DNA from: Pseudomonas putida
GTDB taxonomy: Bacteria; Pseudomonadota; Gammaproteobacteria; Pseudomonadales; Pseudomonadaceae
Length of the DNA: 64,000 nt
Assembly: GCF_003228315.1 (NCBI RefSeq)
Contig: NZ_CP029693.1
Span: 3,356,001 to 3,420,000, forward strand
Direction: 5' to 3'
The notes under the pieces are model-generated. The model ran no database searches. It was not told the origin of the DNA and saw only the letters and a program-made list of their open reading frames with translations. This document shows positions 19,324 to 28,867 of the stretch, in pieces (position 1 is the stretch's first letter; the number at the start of each line of letters is the position of its first letter). The translations under genes and the position numbers were made by a program.

Positions 19324-20346
19324 ATGCAAGTGAAACACCTGCTGCTGATCGCCATCCTCGCATTGACCGCTGCGTGCTCATCGAAGGAAGTCGTAGACGA
19401 AAACCTGAGTGAAGTCGAGTTGTACCAGCAGGCCCAGGCAGATCTGGACAACAACAGCTACAACAGCGCCACGGCCAAGCTGAAGGCTCTGGAGTCGCGT
19501 TATCCGTTCGGTCGTTATGCTGATCAGGCTCAACTCGAGCTCATCTACGCCAACTACAAGAACGCCGAACCGGAAGCTGCCAAGGCCGCTGCCGAGCGTT
19601 TCATCCGCTTGCACCCACAGCACCCGAACGTCGATTACGCCTATTACCTGAAGGGCCTGACGTCGTTCGACCAGGACGTCGGCCTGCTGGCCCGCTTCCT
19701 GCCGCTGGACATGACCAAGCGTGACCCGGGCGCCGCGCGCGACTCCTACAACGAGTTCGCCCAGCTGACCAGCCGCTTCCCGAACAGCCGTTATGCTCCA
19801 GACGCCAAGCAGCGCATGATCTACCTGCGAAACCTGCTGGCTGCCTACGAAATTCACGTTGCCGACTACTACCTGACCCGCCAGGCCTATGTGGCCGCCG
19901 CGAACCGTGGTCGCTACGTTGTGGAAAACTTCCAGGAAACCCCTTCGGTCGGTGACGGCCTGGCGGTGATGACCGAGTCCTACCAGCGTCTGCACCTGGA
20001 CGATCTGGCCGCCACCAGCCTCGAAACCCTGAAGCTCAACTACCCGAACCACCCGACGCTGGTCGATGGCCAGTTCGTGCCGACGGTCGCCGAAGCCGAC
20101 AACCGTTCGTGGTTGAGCAAGGCCACCCTGGGTCTGATCGAGTCCCGTCCGCCACTGCCACCGGGAGAAACCCGCGCCAACCAGGACGTGCAGAAGCAGT
20201 TCCAGGACGCCAAGGACGCAATCCCGAGCGAGCTCAAGCCTAAAAACTCGGACGGTGACGTAATCGAAGAACAAGACCATGAGGCTGAAGGCAACAACGA
20301 AGACCGTTCGTGGTTCAGCTACATGACCTTTGGCGTGTTCGACTGA
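19324..20346 (+). CDS. bamD: Outer membrane assembly lipoprotein BamD (ComL)
   Basis: BamD is the essential lipoprotein partner of BamA in outer-membrane protein assembly. The 340-residue product has a lipoprotein signal with the lipobox LTAAC at residues 15-19 and then TPR repeats ([38 protein letters not shown]). The C-terminal extension from about residue 260 is longer and more acidic than in E. coli, as in other pseudomonads. I start at ATG 19324 since the signal peptide begins there. It is followed by a strong bidirectional terminator. Confidence 0.94.
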   Translation: MQVKHLLLIAILALTAACSSKEVVDENLSEVELYQQAQADLDNNSYNSATAKLKALESRYPFGRYADQAQLELIYANYKNAEPEAAKAAAERFIRLHPQHPNVDYAYYLKGLTSFDQDVGLLARFLPLDMTKRDPGAARDSYNEFAQLTSRFPNSRYAPDAKQRMIYLRNLLAAYEIHVADYYLTRQAYVAAANRGRYVVENFQETPSVGDGLAVMTESYQRLHLDDLAATSLETLKLNYPNHPTLVDGQFVPTVAEADNRSWLSKATLGLIESRPPLPPGETRANQDVQKQFQDAKDAIPSELKPKNSDGDVIEEQDHEAEGNNEDRSWFSYMTFGVFD

Positions 20347-20359
20347 TACGACCGACGGC

Positions 20360-20398
20360 AACAAAAAAGGGAGGCTCTCGAGCCTCCCTTTTTTGTTG
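20360..20398. terminator. Terminator after bamD (symmetrical)
   Basis: A near-perfect hairpin: gggaggct, loop ctcg, agcctccc, flanked by an A run on the left and a T run on the right, so it could work in both directions. It lies 14 bases after the bamD stop. Confidence 0.92.
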
Positions 20399-20484
20399 CG
20401 CCTGTTTTGTCCCACGCATTTGCCCTGTGCGCCCGTCATGACCTTGGCTAAACTGCCGGTTCATCAGTCAAAAAGCAGCTCATC

Positions 20485-20718
20485 ATGCTTCGTTTATTAT
20501 TCTGGATCGCGGTGATTGCCGCCGCCGTGTGGTTCTGGCGCAAGTTTAAAGGCCAGGCTTCCTCCCCTAAGTCCCCCGCCGAGCTGGAAGCGGCCCCGAT
20601 GGTCCGTTGCGCCCATTGCGGCGTGCACCTGCCGCGCGATCGCGCCGTCAGCTTTCAACAACAATGGTATTGCAGCCAGGCCCACCTGGAGCAAGGCCCC
20701 GGTTCCAGTGGTCGCTGA
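20485..20718 (+). CDS. PP0621-family small zinc-ribbon-like membrane protein
   Basis: A 77-residue protein with an N-terminal membrane helix (LLFWIAVIAAAVWFW) and a cysteine-rich tail: CAHC near residue 42 and WYCSQAH near 60, probably a metal site. It is the conserved Pseudomonas PP0621-type gene directly before pilS. Its end overlaps the probable pilS start by 11 bases, so the two are likely co-transcribed. Function unknown. Confidence 0.85.
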   Translation: MLRLLFWIAVIAAAVWFWRKFKGQASSPKSPAELEAAPMVRCAHCGVHLPRDRAVSFQQQWYCSQAHLEQGPGSSGR

Positions 20719-22297
20719 GGCCTCCAGTCACGGCGACAAACAGGCCCAGCGACTGCTGCGCCTTTATCACCTCTACCGTTTAAGCGTCGGCATCATTCTG
20801 GTGCTGCTGATCTCCAGCAACATGGACAACCGGTTGCTGACGTCAGCCAACGACGAGCTGCTGCGAACTGGCAGCTGGTTGTACCTGGTGCTGAATATCC
20901 TGCTGGTGGTGTTCTTCGAGAACACCCGGCACCCCGCACAACTGTTCGGCCTGGCGCTTTTGGATGTCTTGCTGCTCTGCGTCCTGTTCTACGCCGGCGG
21001 CGGCGTGGCCAGTGCCATTGGCAATCTTTTGATCGTGTCGGTGGCCATCAGCAATACCTTGCTGCGAAGGCGTATCGGCCTGTTGATTGCCGCGATCGGT
21101 GCGATCGGCATCGTGAGTTCAAGTTTTCTGCTGAGCCTCAGCCATCCACCCAGTGCGAATGACTATTTGCAGGTCGGCACCCATGGCGCCCTGTGTTTTG
21201 CCGCCGCATTGCTGGTGCAAGGGCTGATCCGGCGCCTGGAGGTCAGTGAAACCCTGGCCGAGCAGAAAGCCAGCGAAGTCGTCGGCCTGGAAGCGCTCAA
21301 CGCACTGATCCTGCAACGCATGCGCACCGGGATTCTGGTGTTGGACGACCAGCGACGCGTGCAGTTGGCCAACCACAGCGCACGCTCACTACTCGGCAAC
21401 GGCCATCTGGAAGGCTGCCAGATCGAGGAGCATTTCCCCGCCCTGGTCGAGCGCATGGACCTGTGGCTGAGCAACCCGACGCTGCGCCCCCCGAGCCTGA
21501 AAGTCGCCGCCAGTGGCGTGGAGCTTCAACCCAGCTTCATTGCTCTGGACCCGAGCCCCCAGCATCAGACCCTGGTTTTTCTCGAAGACCTCGCCCAGAT
21601 AGCCCAACAGGCCCAGCAGCTGAAACTCGCCGCCCTGGGGCGCCTGACCGCCGGCATCTCCCACGAAATCCGCAACCCGCTGGGGGCAATCAGTCATGCC
21701 GCGCAGTTATTGCGAGAATCTGAGGAACTGAGCAGTGCCGATCAACGTCTGACTCAGATTATTCAAGATCACTCTCAGCGAATGAATCGGGTTATTGAAA
21801 ACGTCTTGCAACTGTCCCGCCGCCAGCAAACCGTCCCGCAACGACTGGACCTGAAGCCGTGGCTGGATCAATTCGTCACTGAAATCAGCGAGGGCGCGAC
21901 TGAGCGCCAGCGCATTCATCTGCACATCGCGTCAGGGGACTTCACGACCCTGATGGACCCGAACCAGTTGAACCAGATTCTCGACAACCTGATACGCAAT
22001 GCCTGGCGCCACAGCGCCCAGGACCACGATATCGCCCAGGTCTGGCTTGAGTTGTTCATCGATGCCGAGAGCCAGTTGCCCATTCTCGAAATCCTCGACG
22101 ATGGTCCCGGTGTCGCCCCCGACCATCAGGCGCAATTGTTCGAGCCTTTCTTTACCACCAGTCATCAAGGCACTGGCCTTGGGCTTTATCTGTCCCGTGA
22201 GCTGTGCGAAAGCAACCAGGCCCGCCTAGACTTCAAACCACGCCAAGGCGGCGGCTGCTTTCGTATCACCTTTGCTCACGGACGGAAACAAAGTTGA
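20708..22297 (+). CDS. pilS: Sensor histidine kinase PilS
   Basis: PilS senses pilin in the membrane and phosphorylates PilR to control pilA expression. The product of about 529 residues (PAO1 PilS has about 530) has around six N-terminal membrane helices up to residue 180, a linker/PAS-like region (LNALILQRMRTGILVLDD), the dimerisation/phosphoacceptor sequence GISHEIRNPLGAI near 316, and the ATPase motifs NQILDNLIRNA, DDGPGVAP and GTGLGLYLSREL. There is no ATG before the membrane region. GTG 20708 gives the family length; it overlaps the upstream gene. The stop is two bases before the pilR start. Confidence 0.94.
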   Translation: MVAEASSHGDKQAQRLLRLYHLYRLSVGIILVLLISSNMDNRLLTSANDELLRTGSWLYLVLNILLVVFFENTRHPAQLFGLALLDVLLLCVLFYAGGGVASAIGNLLIVSVAISNTLLRRRIGLLIAAIGAIGIVSSSFLLSLSHPPSANDYLQVGTHGALCFAAALLVQGLIRRLEVSETLAEQKASEVVGLEALNALILQRMRTGILVLDDQRRVQLANHSARSLLGNGHLEGCQIEEHFPALVERMDLWLSNPTLRPPSLKVAASGVELQPSFIALDPSPQHQTLVFLEDLAQIAQQAQQLKLAALGRLTAGISHEIRNPLGAISHAAQLLRESEELSSADQRLTQIIQDHSQRMNRVIENVLQLSRRQQTVPQRLDLKPWLDQFVTEISEGATERQRIHLHIASGDFTTLMDPNQLNQILDNLIRNAWRHSAQDHDIAQVWLELFIDAESQLPILEILDDGPGVAPDHQAQLFEPFFTTSHQGTGLGLYLSRELCESNQARLDFKPRQGGGCFRITFAHGRKQS

Positions 22298-22299
22298 AC

Positions 22300-23631
22300 A
22301 TGAGCCCACGGCAAAAAGTCCTGGTCGTCGATGACGAGCCGGACATCCGCGAACTCCTGGAAATCACCCTGGGACGGATGAAACTCGATACCTACAGTGC
22401 CCGAAACGCCAGCGAGGCCCTCGCCTTGCTCAAGCGCGAGGCATTCGACCTGTGCCTGACCGACATGCGCCTGCCGGACGGCACAGGCCTGGAGCTGGTA
22501 CAACATATCCAGCAACGCTACCCCAACCTGCCCGTGGCGATGATCACCGCCTATGGCAATGTCGACACCGCGATCAACGCACTCAAGGCCGGTGCGTTCG
22601 ACTTCCTGACCAAGCCGGTGGACCTCACTCGACTCCGGGAACTGGTCACCAGCGCCCTGCTCCTGCCTGCTCCGGGCATTGCCATCGATCGCCGCTTGCT
22701 GGGCGACTCCCTGCCCATGCGCAACCTTCGCAAGCAAATCGACAAACTGGCGCGCAGCCAGGCGCCGGTGTACATCAGCGGAGAATCCGGTAGTGGCAAG
22801 GAACTGGTCGCCCGCTTGATCCATGACCGCGGACCGAGGGCCAACCAGCCTTTCGTTCCGGTCAATTGCGGCGCCATCCCGTCGGAACTGATGGAGAGCG
22901 AGTTTTTCGGCCATCGCAAAGGCAGCTTCAGCGGCGCTATCGAAGACAAGCCCGGACTGTTCCAGGCCGCCCATGGCGGTACCCTGTTTCTCGATGAGGT
23001 GGCTGACTTGCCACTGCCCATGCAGGTCAAATTGCTGCGGGCGATTCAGGAGAAAGCCGTACGCAGTGTCGGCGGGCAACAGGAAGTGGTTGTCGATGTA
23101 CGTATCCTTTGCGCCACCCACAAAGACCTCGCCGCCGAGATTACCGCCGAGCGCTTCCGCCAGGATTTGTACTATCGCCTGAACGTGATCGAACTGCGGG
23201 TGCCGCCCCTGCGCGAGCGCCGCGACGATATCGAACCGCTGGCAAACCATGTGCTCAAGCGCCTGGCTGCAGACACCGGCCAACCCGTGGCAAAACTTCA
23301 CCCGCAGGCCCTCGATGCGCTGAAAAGCTATCGCTTTCCGGGCAATGTCCGGGAGCTGGAGAACATGCTCGAACGGGCGCATACGCTGTGCGAGAACAAA
23401 CAGATCGAAGCCGGCGACCTGCGCCTGGCCGAAGGGAATTGCGCGGCAGATGCCGGGGTGCCGGACCTGACGCAGATCGATAATCTGGAAGCGTACCTGG
23501 AAAGCGTCGAACGCCAGTTGATTCTCCAGGCGCTGGAGGAAACCCGCTGGAACCGCACGGCGGCGGCTCAGCGGTTGAATCTTTCATTTCGCTCGATGCG
23601 CTACAGGCTGAAGAAACTGGGTTTGGATTGA
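22300..23631 (+). CDS. pilR: Sigma-54-dependent response regulator PilR
   Basis: PilR is the NtrC-type activator of pilA transcription. The 443-residue product has a receiver domain with VVDDEPD near residue 10 and the phosphoacceptor Asp in LTDMRLPDG (about 53), a AAA+ domain with Walker A GESGSGKE and Walker B GGTLFLDEVAD, and a C-terminal Fis-type helix-turn-helix (WNRTAAAQRLNLSFRSMRYRLKKL). The sigma-54 contact loop reads GSFSGA, not the usual GAFTGA. It starts two bases after pilS. The pilA target promoter is outside the window. Confidence 0.95.
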   Translation: MSPRQKVLVVDDEPDIRELLEITLGRMKLDTYSARNASEALALLKREAFDLCLTDMRLPDGTGLELVQHIQQRYPNLPVAMITAYGNVDTAINALKAGAFDFLTKPVDLTRLRELVTSALLLPAPGIAIDRRLLGDSLPMRNLRKQIDKLARSQAPVYISGESGSGKELVARLIHDRGPRANQPFVPVNCGAIPSELMESEFFGHRKGSFSGAIEDKPGLFQAAHGGTLFLDEVADLPLPMQVKLLRAIQEKAVRSVGGQQEVVVDVRILCATHKDLAAEITAERFRQDLYYRLNVIELRVPPLRERRDDIEPLANHVLKRLAADTGQPVAKLHPQALDALKSYRFPGNVRELENMLERAHTLCENKQIEAGDLRLAEGNCAADAGVPDLTQIDNLEAYLESVERQLILQALEETRWNRTAAAQRLNLSFRSMRYRLKKLGLD

Positions 23632-23636
23632 GACCC

Positions 23637-23702
23637 TTCGCGAGCAGGCTCGCTCCCACAGGGTCTTGCAGCTTCCTTGTGGGAGCGAGCCTGCTCGCGA
23701 AA
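23637..23702. repeat. Pair of REP arms, outward layout
   Basis: Two arms in the order ttcgcgagcaggctcgctcc...ggagcgagcctgctcgcgaa with an 18-base spacer, so the tgtgggag ends face each other inside the element, opposite to the layout of the 90-bp elements. It sits between the convergent pilR and thiO genes. Confidence 0.9.
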
Positions 23703-23732
23703 GCGATTCCTCAGACGCCAAACATCTTGAGG

Positions 23733-24833
23733 TTAGATCCGCCCGGTCGGCGCATACGGCGCCGGATCAATGATCGGCTCCCTGCCCAACATCACATCAG
23801 CGAACAACTGACACGACGCCGGCGCCAGCACCAGGCCATTGCGGAAATGCCCGCAGTTGAGCCACAGACCCTCAAACCCCGGTACCCGGCCAATGTAGGG
23901 AATGCCCTCTGGCGAGCCCGGCCTCAAGCCCGCCCAATGCCCCACGACTTCCGCCTCCGCCAACGCAGGAATCAGCTCGACCGCCGAAGCCTTCAGGCTT
24001 TCCAGCGCCGAGTCGGTCGGCGTCTTGTCGTAACCTTCGTGTTCCAGGGTGCTGCCAATCAGGATGTGTCCGTCACGACGCGGGATCGCATAACGCCCCT
24101 TGGCCAACACCATGCTCGGTAGAAAGTCCGCCGCGCATTTGTAGAGAATCATTTGCCCTTTGACGGGTTCGACGGGCAGCTCAAGCCCGAGGCTCTTGAG
24201 CAAGTCGCCGCTCCAGGCGCCCGCCGTCAGAACGACTTGATCGCCGCGAATTGCGCCGTCAGGCGTCTGCACGCCGACCACTGTTTCGCCTTCACGGACA
24301 AAGCCGCTGACTTCGCACTGCTCATGAATCGTCACGTTAGGCAGCGCTTGCAATGCCGCCTTGAGGGATTTCACCAGCCGTGGATTTCGAACGTTGGCCA
24401 CGTCGGCCATATAGATCGCCCGGGAGAAACCGCCGCCCAATACCGGTACGGCATCATGAGCCGCCGAGATATCCACAGCCCGCAGCGGACGGTTCTCCCG
24501 CGCCGCCCAGGCCAGCGCCTCGGCTTCGTCATCCAGGTCCAGCCAATACAGCCCGGTGGTATGCACCTCGGGATCAACACCAGTGGCAGCGAACAGGCGC
24601 TCGCCCAGCTGTGGATAAAAATCCTGGGACCAATGGGCCAAGGCGGTAACCGCCGGGTTGTAACGCCACGGATAGAGCGGCGAAACGATGCCACCCCCCG
24701 CCCAGGACGACTCCTGCCCGACGTTGGAACGGTCCAGCAGCACGACGCTCTGCACCTCTGACGCGAGATTGAAAGCCGTCAACAGACCGATGACCCCACC
24801 GCCGACAATCACTACTTGCTGTTGCCTGATCAT
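23733..24833 (-). CDS. thiO: Glycine oxidase ThiO / FAD-dependent D-amino acid oxidase family
   Basis: This 366-residue flavoprotein oxidises glycine to the iminoacetate used in the thiazole branch of thiamine synthesis, if the ThiO call holds. The N-terminal dinucleotide-binding motif is VVIVGGGVIGLLTAFNLA, with the active-site area SSWAGGGIVSPLYPWRY near residue 42 and HWAGLRPGSPEGIPYIG near 298. I start at ATG 24833 because the FAD motif begins there. A general D-amino acid dehydrogenase is the alternative. It separates pilSR from the minor-pilin genes, as in PAO1. Confidence 0.85.
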   Translation of the reverse strand: MIRQQQVVIVGGGVIGLLTAFNLASEVQSVVLLDRSNVGQESSWAGGGIVSPLYPWRYNPAVTALAHWSQDFYPQLGERLFAATGVDPEVHTTGLYWLDLDDEAEALAWAARENRPLRAVDISAAHDAVPVLGGGFSRAIYMADVANVRNPRLVKSLKAALQALPNVTIHEQCEVSGFVREGETVVGVQTPDGAIRGDQVVLTAGAWSGDLLKSLGLELPVEPVKGQMILYKCAADFLPSMVLAKGRYAIPRRDGHILIGSTLEHEGYDKTPTDSALESLKASAVELIPALAEAEVVGHWAGLRPGSPEGIPYIGRVPGFEGLWLNCGHFRNGLVLAPASCQLFADVMLGREPIIDPAPYAPTGRI

Positions 24834-24891
24834 GTATTGAACCAACCGATAAATAGACAGAGGGACGCAAAAGACGTCCGAAAAAGAAAAC

Positions 24892-25293
24892 TCAACGCCC
24901 CCAACAATCCTTGGTGACCAGGCCGGCCGTGGCGTTGACCATGCCACGGACGCCCGTATTGGCAATGGTGAAATCACCGCACTTGTCCGTCGCCATGCTC
25001 GTGCCCGACTTGCGCACGGCCGTCAGCAGGAACGTCTGATCAGTGATGGTCTGGTTGATGGTGTAGTAATCGTTGCCGCCGCTCAGGCCTGTGGCGCCGG
25101 TGTAGACGTTTTTCTGCGAATAGAAACGCTCGAGTATCTGTGCCTGCTCGGACAGCAGGCTGGTGACTTCGGCACGTCGCCCCTTTTTCAGGTATTCGGT
25201 GAATGTCGGGGCGGCGATGGTCATGACAATCCCGATGATCGCAATCACGATCATGATTTCGATCAGGGTAAAACCGCGGTTGGATCTGTGCAT
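24892..25293 (-). CDS. pilE: Type IV minor pilin PilE
   Basis: PilE is a 133-residue minor pilin with a short basic leader (MHRSNRG) cut by PilD, the class III pilin sequence FTLIEIMIVIAIIGIV with Glu5, and a C-terminal disulfide pair (CGDF...KDCW). It belongs to the complex that primes pilus assembly and sits at the pilus tip. It is the last gene of the fimU-pilV-pilW-pilX-pilY1-pilE run, 14 bases after the pilY1 stop, leaving no room for a pilY2 gene. Confidence 0.92.
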   Translation of the reverse strand: MHRSNRGFTLIEIMIVIAIIGIVMTIAAPTFTEYLKKGRRAEVTSLLSEQAQILERFYSQKNVYTGATGLSGGNDYYTINQTITDQTFLLTAVRKSGTSMATDKCGDFTIANTGVRGMVNATAGLVTKDCWGR

Positions 25294-25307
25294 GCCTCAA
25301 CTCTCGC

Positions 25308-28300
25308 TTACTGTATTTGTCGCCACATGATGCGACGGCTGCCGCCGCCGGATTTTTCCACCAGCGTGGTGATGCCGCCACTGGAATCGTTCACGATCTT
25401 GCGGGTCGCGCCATTGACGATGGCATTGAGGGTCGGGATACCCCCGGTAAAGACCACGCCGCTGGAGATCGTGTCAGTACTGTCGACCACGCCATCGTTG
25501 TTGGTGTCGAGCACCGCGTAGTTGAGCATCTTACCGCTGAACGCATCGAGTTCGACCAGCTTGCCGGTACCGAAGCTCGCGCAGGGGTCCGTGGTGTCGA
25601 CGCTGGCCGTGGTAAACACGATCCGGCCGAGCACCAGGCTGGCCTGATTGATCACTCGCTCGCCGGTCAGCGCGTTGTTATACACCAACGGCAGGTACCA
25701 GCCCTTCTGCGCGGGATAGGTCACTTCGTTTTGACTCGTGGTTATAAATTGCCCGGTGGCGCCCGAGAACACTCCGGTCACCGCTTGAGCCTGTAGCGCA
25801 GAGGTAGTGATCTGCCCGGAGCCACCCTCCGCGTCCCACACCGAATAGAACGCCTGTAGATCCTTGTTGGTTTTATCCGCGGTCTCGTTGAATTTGCCGG
25901 TGCCCACGAAGATTTGTTTCCCCCCCTGCGCATTGTCCGCCAGCAAAGGCTGCGCGGTGATCGGCTGGGTGGTGCCTCCAGCGGTGGTGAACAACGGCTT
26001 GCCGGAAAACGCCACACCCCAGCTATCGGTGCTGGTGCTGCTCAGGTCGAACTTCCACAGCCGTCCTTTGAGATCGCCGCCATAAGCGGCCTGCACCACG
26101 TTTTGCGAGTTGACCCGAAGCTTGACCGAGGACAAGCCGTTGGTGGTTTCAGTGCTGTCGATGACGATTTTCCGGATCAGCGAGCCGTCGCGGATGTCCA
26201 CCACATACAACGCAGCGACTCCGGAGTTGCTGCCGTAGCCATTGGAAATGAAGGCAGCCCAGCGACCGTCGGCCAAGCGTGCCACTTCCGGGCGCGCGTA
26301 GGCGTAACCCAGATCATTGAAAGCGTTCGCCGTACTGGCCGTGGCCGGAGCGCTGATTTCCCACAATGCCTTCGTCGCATTGCCGGCCGAGGCATCGAAC
26401 AGTTGCAGGGCATAGATGGTCCGACCACCTGCGCCGGTGCCGCCCAATGCGAGGGTTTTCCAGGCACTGTTGAGTTGGGCATCGAACACGCCGACCTGCC
26501 CGTCCACCAGAAATTTGTGATTGACGCCGTTGACGTAGGCGGTGTCGGCGATGACGCGCAGCGACGGCAACACGCTGGACGGCATATAGGCAAAACGCCG
26601 CGCACCGCTGCCGGAGTTGATGACGCTGACGAAGCCGTCGTTGGCGTTGACCACCAGACTGCTATTCATGTTGGCCGCCTTGGTCGCCAGATAAGTGCTG
26701 TATGAGGTATCCCCCGACAGATCGGAGGCGGTTTTCTCGTTCGGCGATGCCAGCACCAGCGGCGAGTTGACGATGTCCCCCAGCAACACGCTGCGCACCT
26801 TCAGGCCGGTCTTGTTGGTGCCCTTGCTCCACTCCACCAGATCGGCGCCGGTGATGCCTGTGGGCAAACCCTGATTGAGGACTGTCTGCTGGGCTGTGGA
26901 AAAGTTGGCGTAGGCCAGGGTGACGGGCGCGTTGGTCTGATTGTTCCAGGACTGGTAAATCGGCGCCGTGGCACTGGGCACGATGGCCGTGTCGGTGGTC
27001 CACAGCACGGAACTCGTATCAACCGCTCCGCTGGCGGTGAAACCAAACGCCTTGATCGTGCCACGCCAGTCCTTTGGGTCGTAACTGGTCTGGAAGTAAC
27101 TGGTGCCACTGGCGAGAACCGTTCCGCTGGTTACGCCACTGCCACCGGAGCCCGCCTTGGAGGTGATTTCACTCAAGGCGGCCGACAATGCGGTATTGAG
27201 CCCGGCACTGTCGGTGGCCTGGTAATACTTGCCCTGGCCGTAACTGGCAGCATCCGACAACATCTGATTAGCCGCGGTAAAACCCACGGTGTAGGTATTC
27301 ATGTTCTGCTTGGGAAAATCCGCGGCGTTCCAGCTTTTGTTCGCAAGGTCCGTTCCGGTGGAACGCATATCGATGTCGAAGGCGAACTTGGCGATGTCAT
27401 CCAGGTAAAGCGTGTCCCCTTCCCCGTCGCCGTTGAGGTTGTCGCCATCGTTGGCGCTGTTGCCGTCCCAGTTCGGCAGGCGGGTCCCCCGAGCGGATCA
27501 TTGGTGGGGAAGGTGCGGTCGTAGGTGGGCAAGCCATCGGTAATCACCACCCCGTAGTTTTTCTGGCAGCGGTACTGGATCGGGCTGGTATAGGTGGCCG
27601 GCGTTGAGTTGTAGTACGGCGCCATGCCGCGCATATAGCGCGTCACTTCGTAATAGGTTTCCGCCAGCGGCGTGTTGGCCACGGCACTCAAGCCGTTGAT
27701 CGAGTTGATCAACGCGTTGTAGTTGGCATCCACCGACAGGTCACTGATGGTGCGGGCAATGAAGCCACCGCTGCCCGGGTTGCTGCTGGTGGCCGGGTTG
27801 AAGGTGGCCAGGCCGATGCGCAGCGTGCGGTTGCTGGTCACCAGATTGGTGGAAACGTCCTGTGCCACGCTGATGCGGTAATCATTGGGGATTGCGTTGG
27901 CACCCGTGGTGAAATCCCGGTTGGATCCGTTGGCCAGACCCAGCAGATACGCGAGGTAATTGGCGGTATAGCGAGTGTTTCCGTTGCCCACCGGATCCGG
28001 CAGCCTCAGGCAAATCGGAGTGAGCCCGAGAAACCCGCGATAAAAACCGTACCAGTTGCCAGCCGTCGAACAACCGCCCCGGTTCAGACTCGACAGGGCA
28101 ATGTTGGTATCGGTCATGTCCAGGTTCTGGCCACCCAGACAAAGGGAGTTGGAGTTGCAGATCGCGATCTGCGCCCGGCTGACGGTGGGATCGAATCCCG
28201 CTGCCCAGATGATGTTGTTCATGCTGCCCGAATCATCGATCATCAGCATCACGTTCGGCGCCACGGCAGCCGCGCTCAACAGCGGTGAATCCGAAGGCGT

Positions 28301-28390
28301 GAAGGCATATACCGGTGCCGAGAGATACAGCCCCAGCGCAAAACCGCACAGCAGCTGCCAAAGCCCCACGCGCCGTTCAGTACTTCGCAT
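25308..28390 (-). pseudogene. pilY1: Pilus tip adhesin / assembly factor PilY1, split by a one-base frameshift
   Basis: PilY1 is a calcium-dependent tip protein needed for pilus extension and surface sensing. The first part (28390 to about 27490) has a signal peptide ending near PVYA and a von Willebrand A domain with MIDAS residues DDSGS. It loses frame in a run of five G residues (complement of 27486-27490), after RTFPTNDPLGG. The second part continues as TRLPNWDGN in another frame, with an Asp/Asn-rich likely calcium loop (DGDNLNGDGEGD), a beta-propeller region and a C-terminal calcium loop DTNNDGVVD. One added G restores 1027 residues, a normal length. Unrepaired, the first frame ends at 27299 and the rest could be read separately only from ATG 27368. 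Phase variation, recent decay or a homopolymer sequencing error are all possible. Confidence 0.88.
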
Positions 28391-28856
28391 AAATGCTCTC
28401 CACCACGCTGCGCGAACTGCCCGCGATACCGACAGCGGTAACGCGGTACAGCGTTGCCGAGGTGTTGCTCGGCACATTCACCGCCGCCACGGAGGTGCCA
28501 ATGTTCTGTACGCCATAAAAACCATTGCCGGAGGCAATCCAGTTCACCCCCGAAGTGGAGTTGAGACCTGCGGCCTTGACCGTGGCCGACTCGGCCGGTG
28601 GCGCGCATTGCGTCGTACCGCTGCACACCGCCAATACATAGCTGTCGAGCTGCACCGCGCTTTCGCCCACTCGCAACACCGCTTCCGCTGCCTGGAATGA
28701 CTGATTGCGCAGGCTCACGCTCCCGGCCATCTTTTCCTGCAGGGTGGCGTTCTGCATCGAGGAAATCCCGATCAGCGTCAGCAGCAACAGGAACACCAGG
28801 CTGACCAGCAGCGCCATGCCACGCTGGGAACCGGAAGTTATCGGAAAAACACTCAT
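28377..28856 (-). CDS. pilX: Type IV pilus minor pilin PilX
   Basis: A 159-residue minor pilin with leader and helix QRGMALLVSLVFLLLLTLIG. Position 5 after the glycine is not Glu, as is usual for the PilX/GspK-like group that caps the pilus. The conserved PilX N-terminal block continues as SMQNATLQEKMAG. I start at ATG 28856 rather than five codons upstream. It lies 11 bases after the pilW stop and overlaps pilY1 by 14 bases. Confidence 0.9.
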   Translation of the reverse strand: MSVFPITSGSQRGMALLVSLVFLLLLTLIGISSMQNATLQEKMAGSVSLRNQSFQAAEAVLRVGESAVQLDSYVLAVCSGTTQCAPPAESATVKAAGLNSTSGVNWIASGNGFYGVQNIGTSVAAVNVPSNTSATLYRVTAVGIAGSSRSVVESIYAKY

Positions 28857-28867
28857 TGGCCCTCCCC

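Noticed and set aside
27455..27500. Programmed -1 ribosomal frameshift in pilY1
   Set aside because: The sequence lacks a proper X-XXY-YYZ heptamer (P-site re-pairing would mismatch), I see no clear downstream stem, and PilY1 is not known to use frameshifting.
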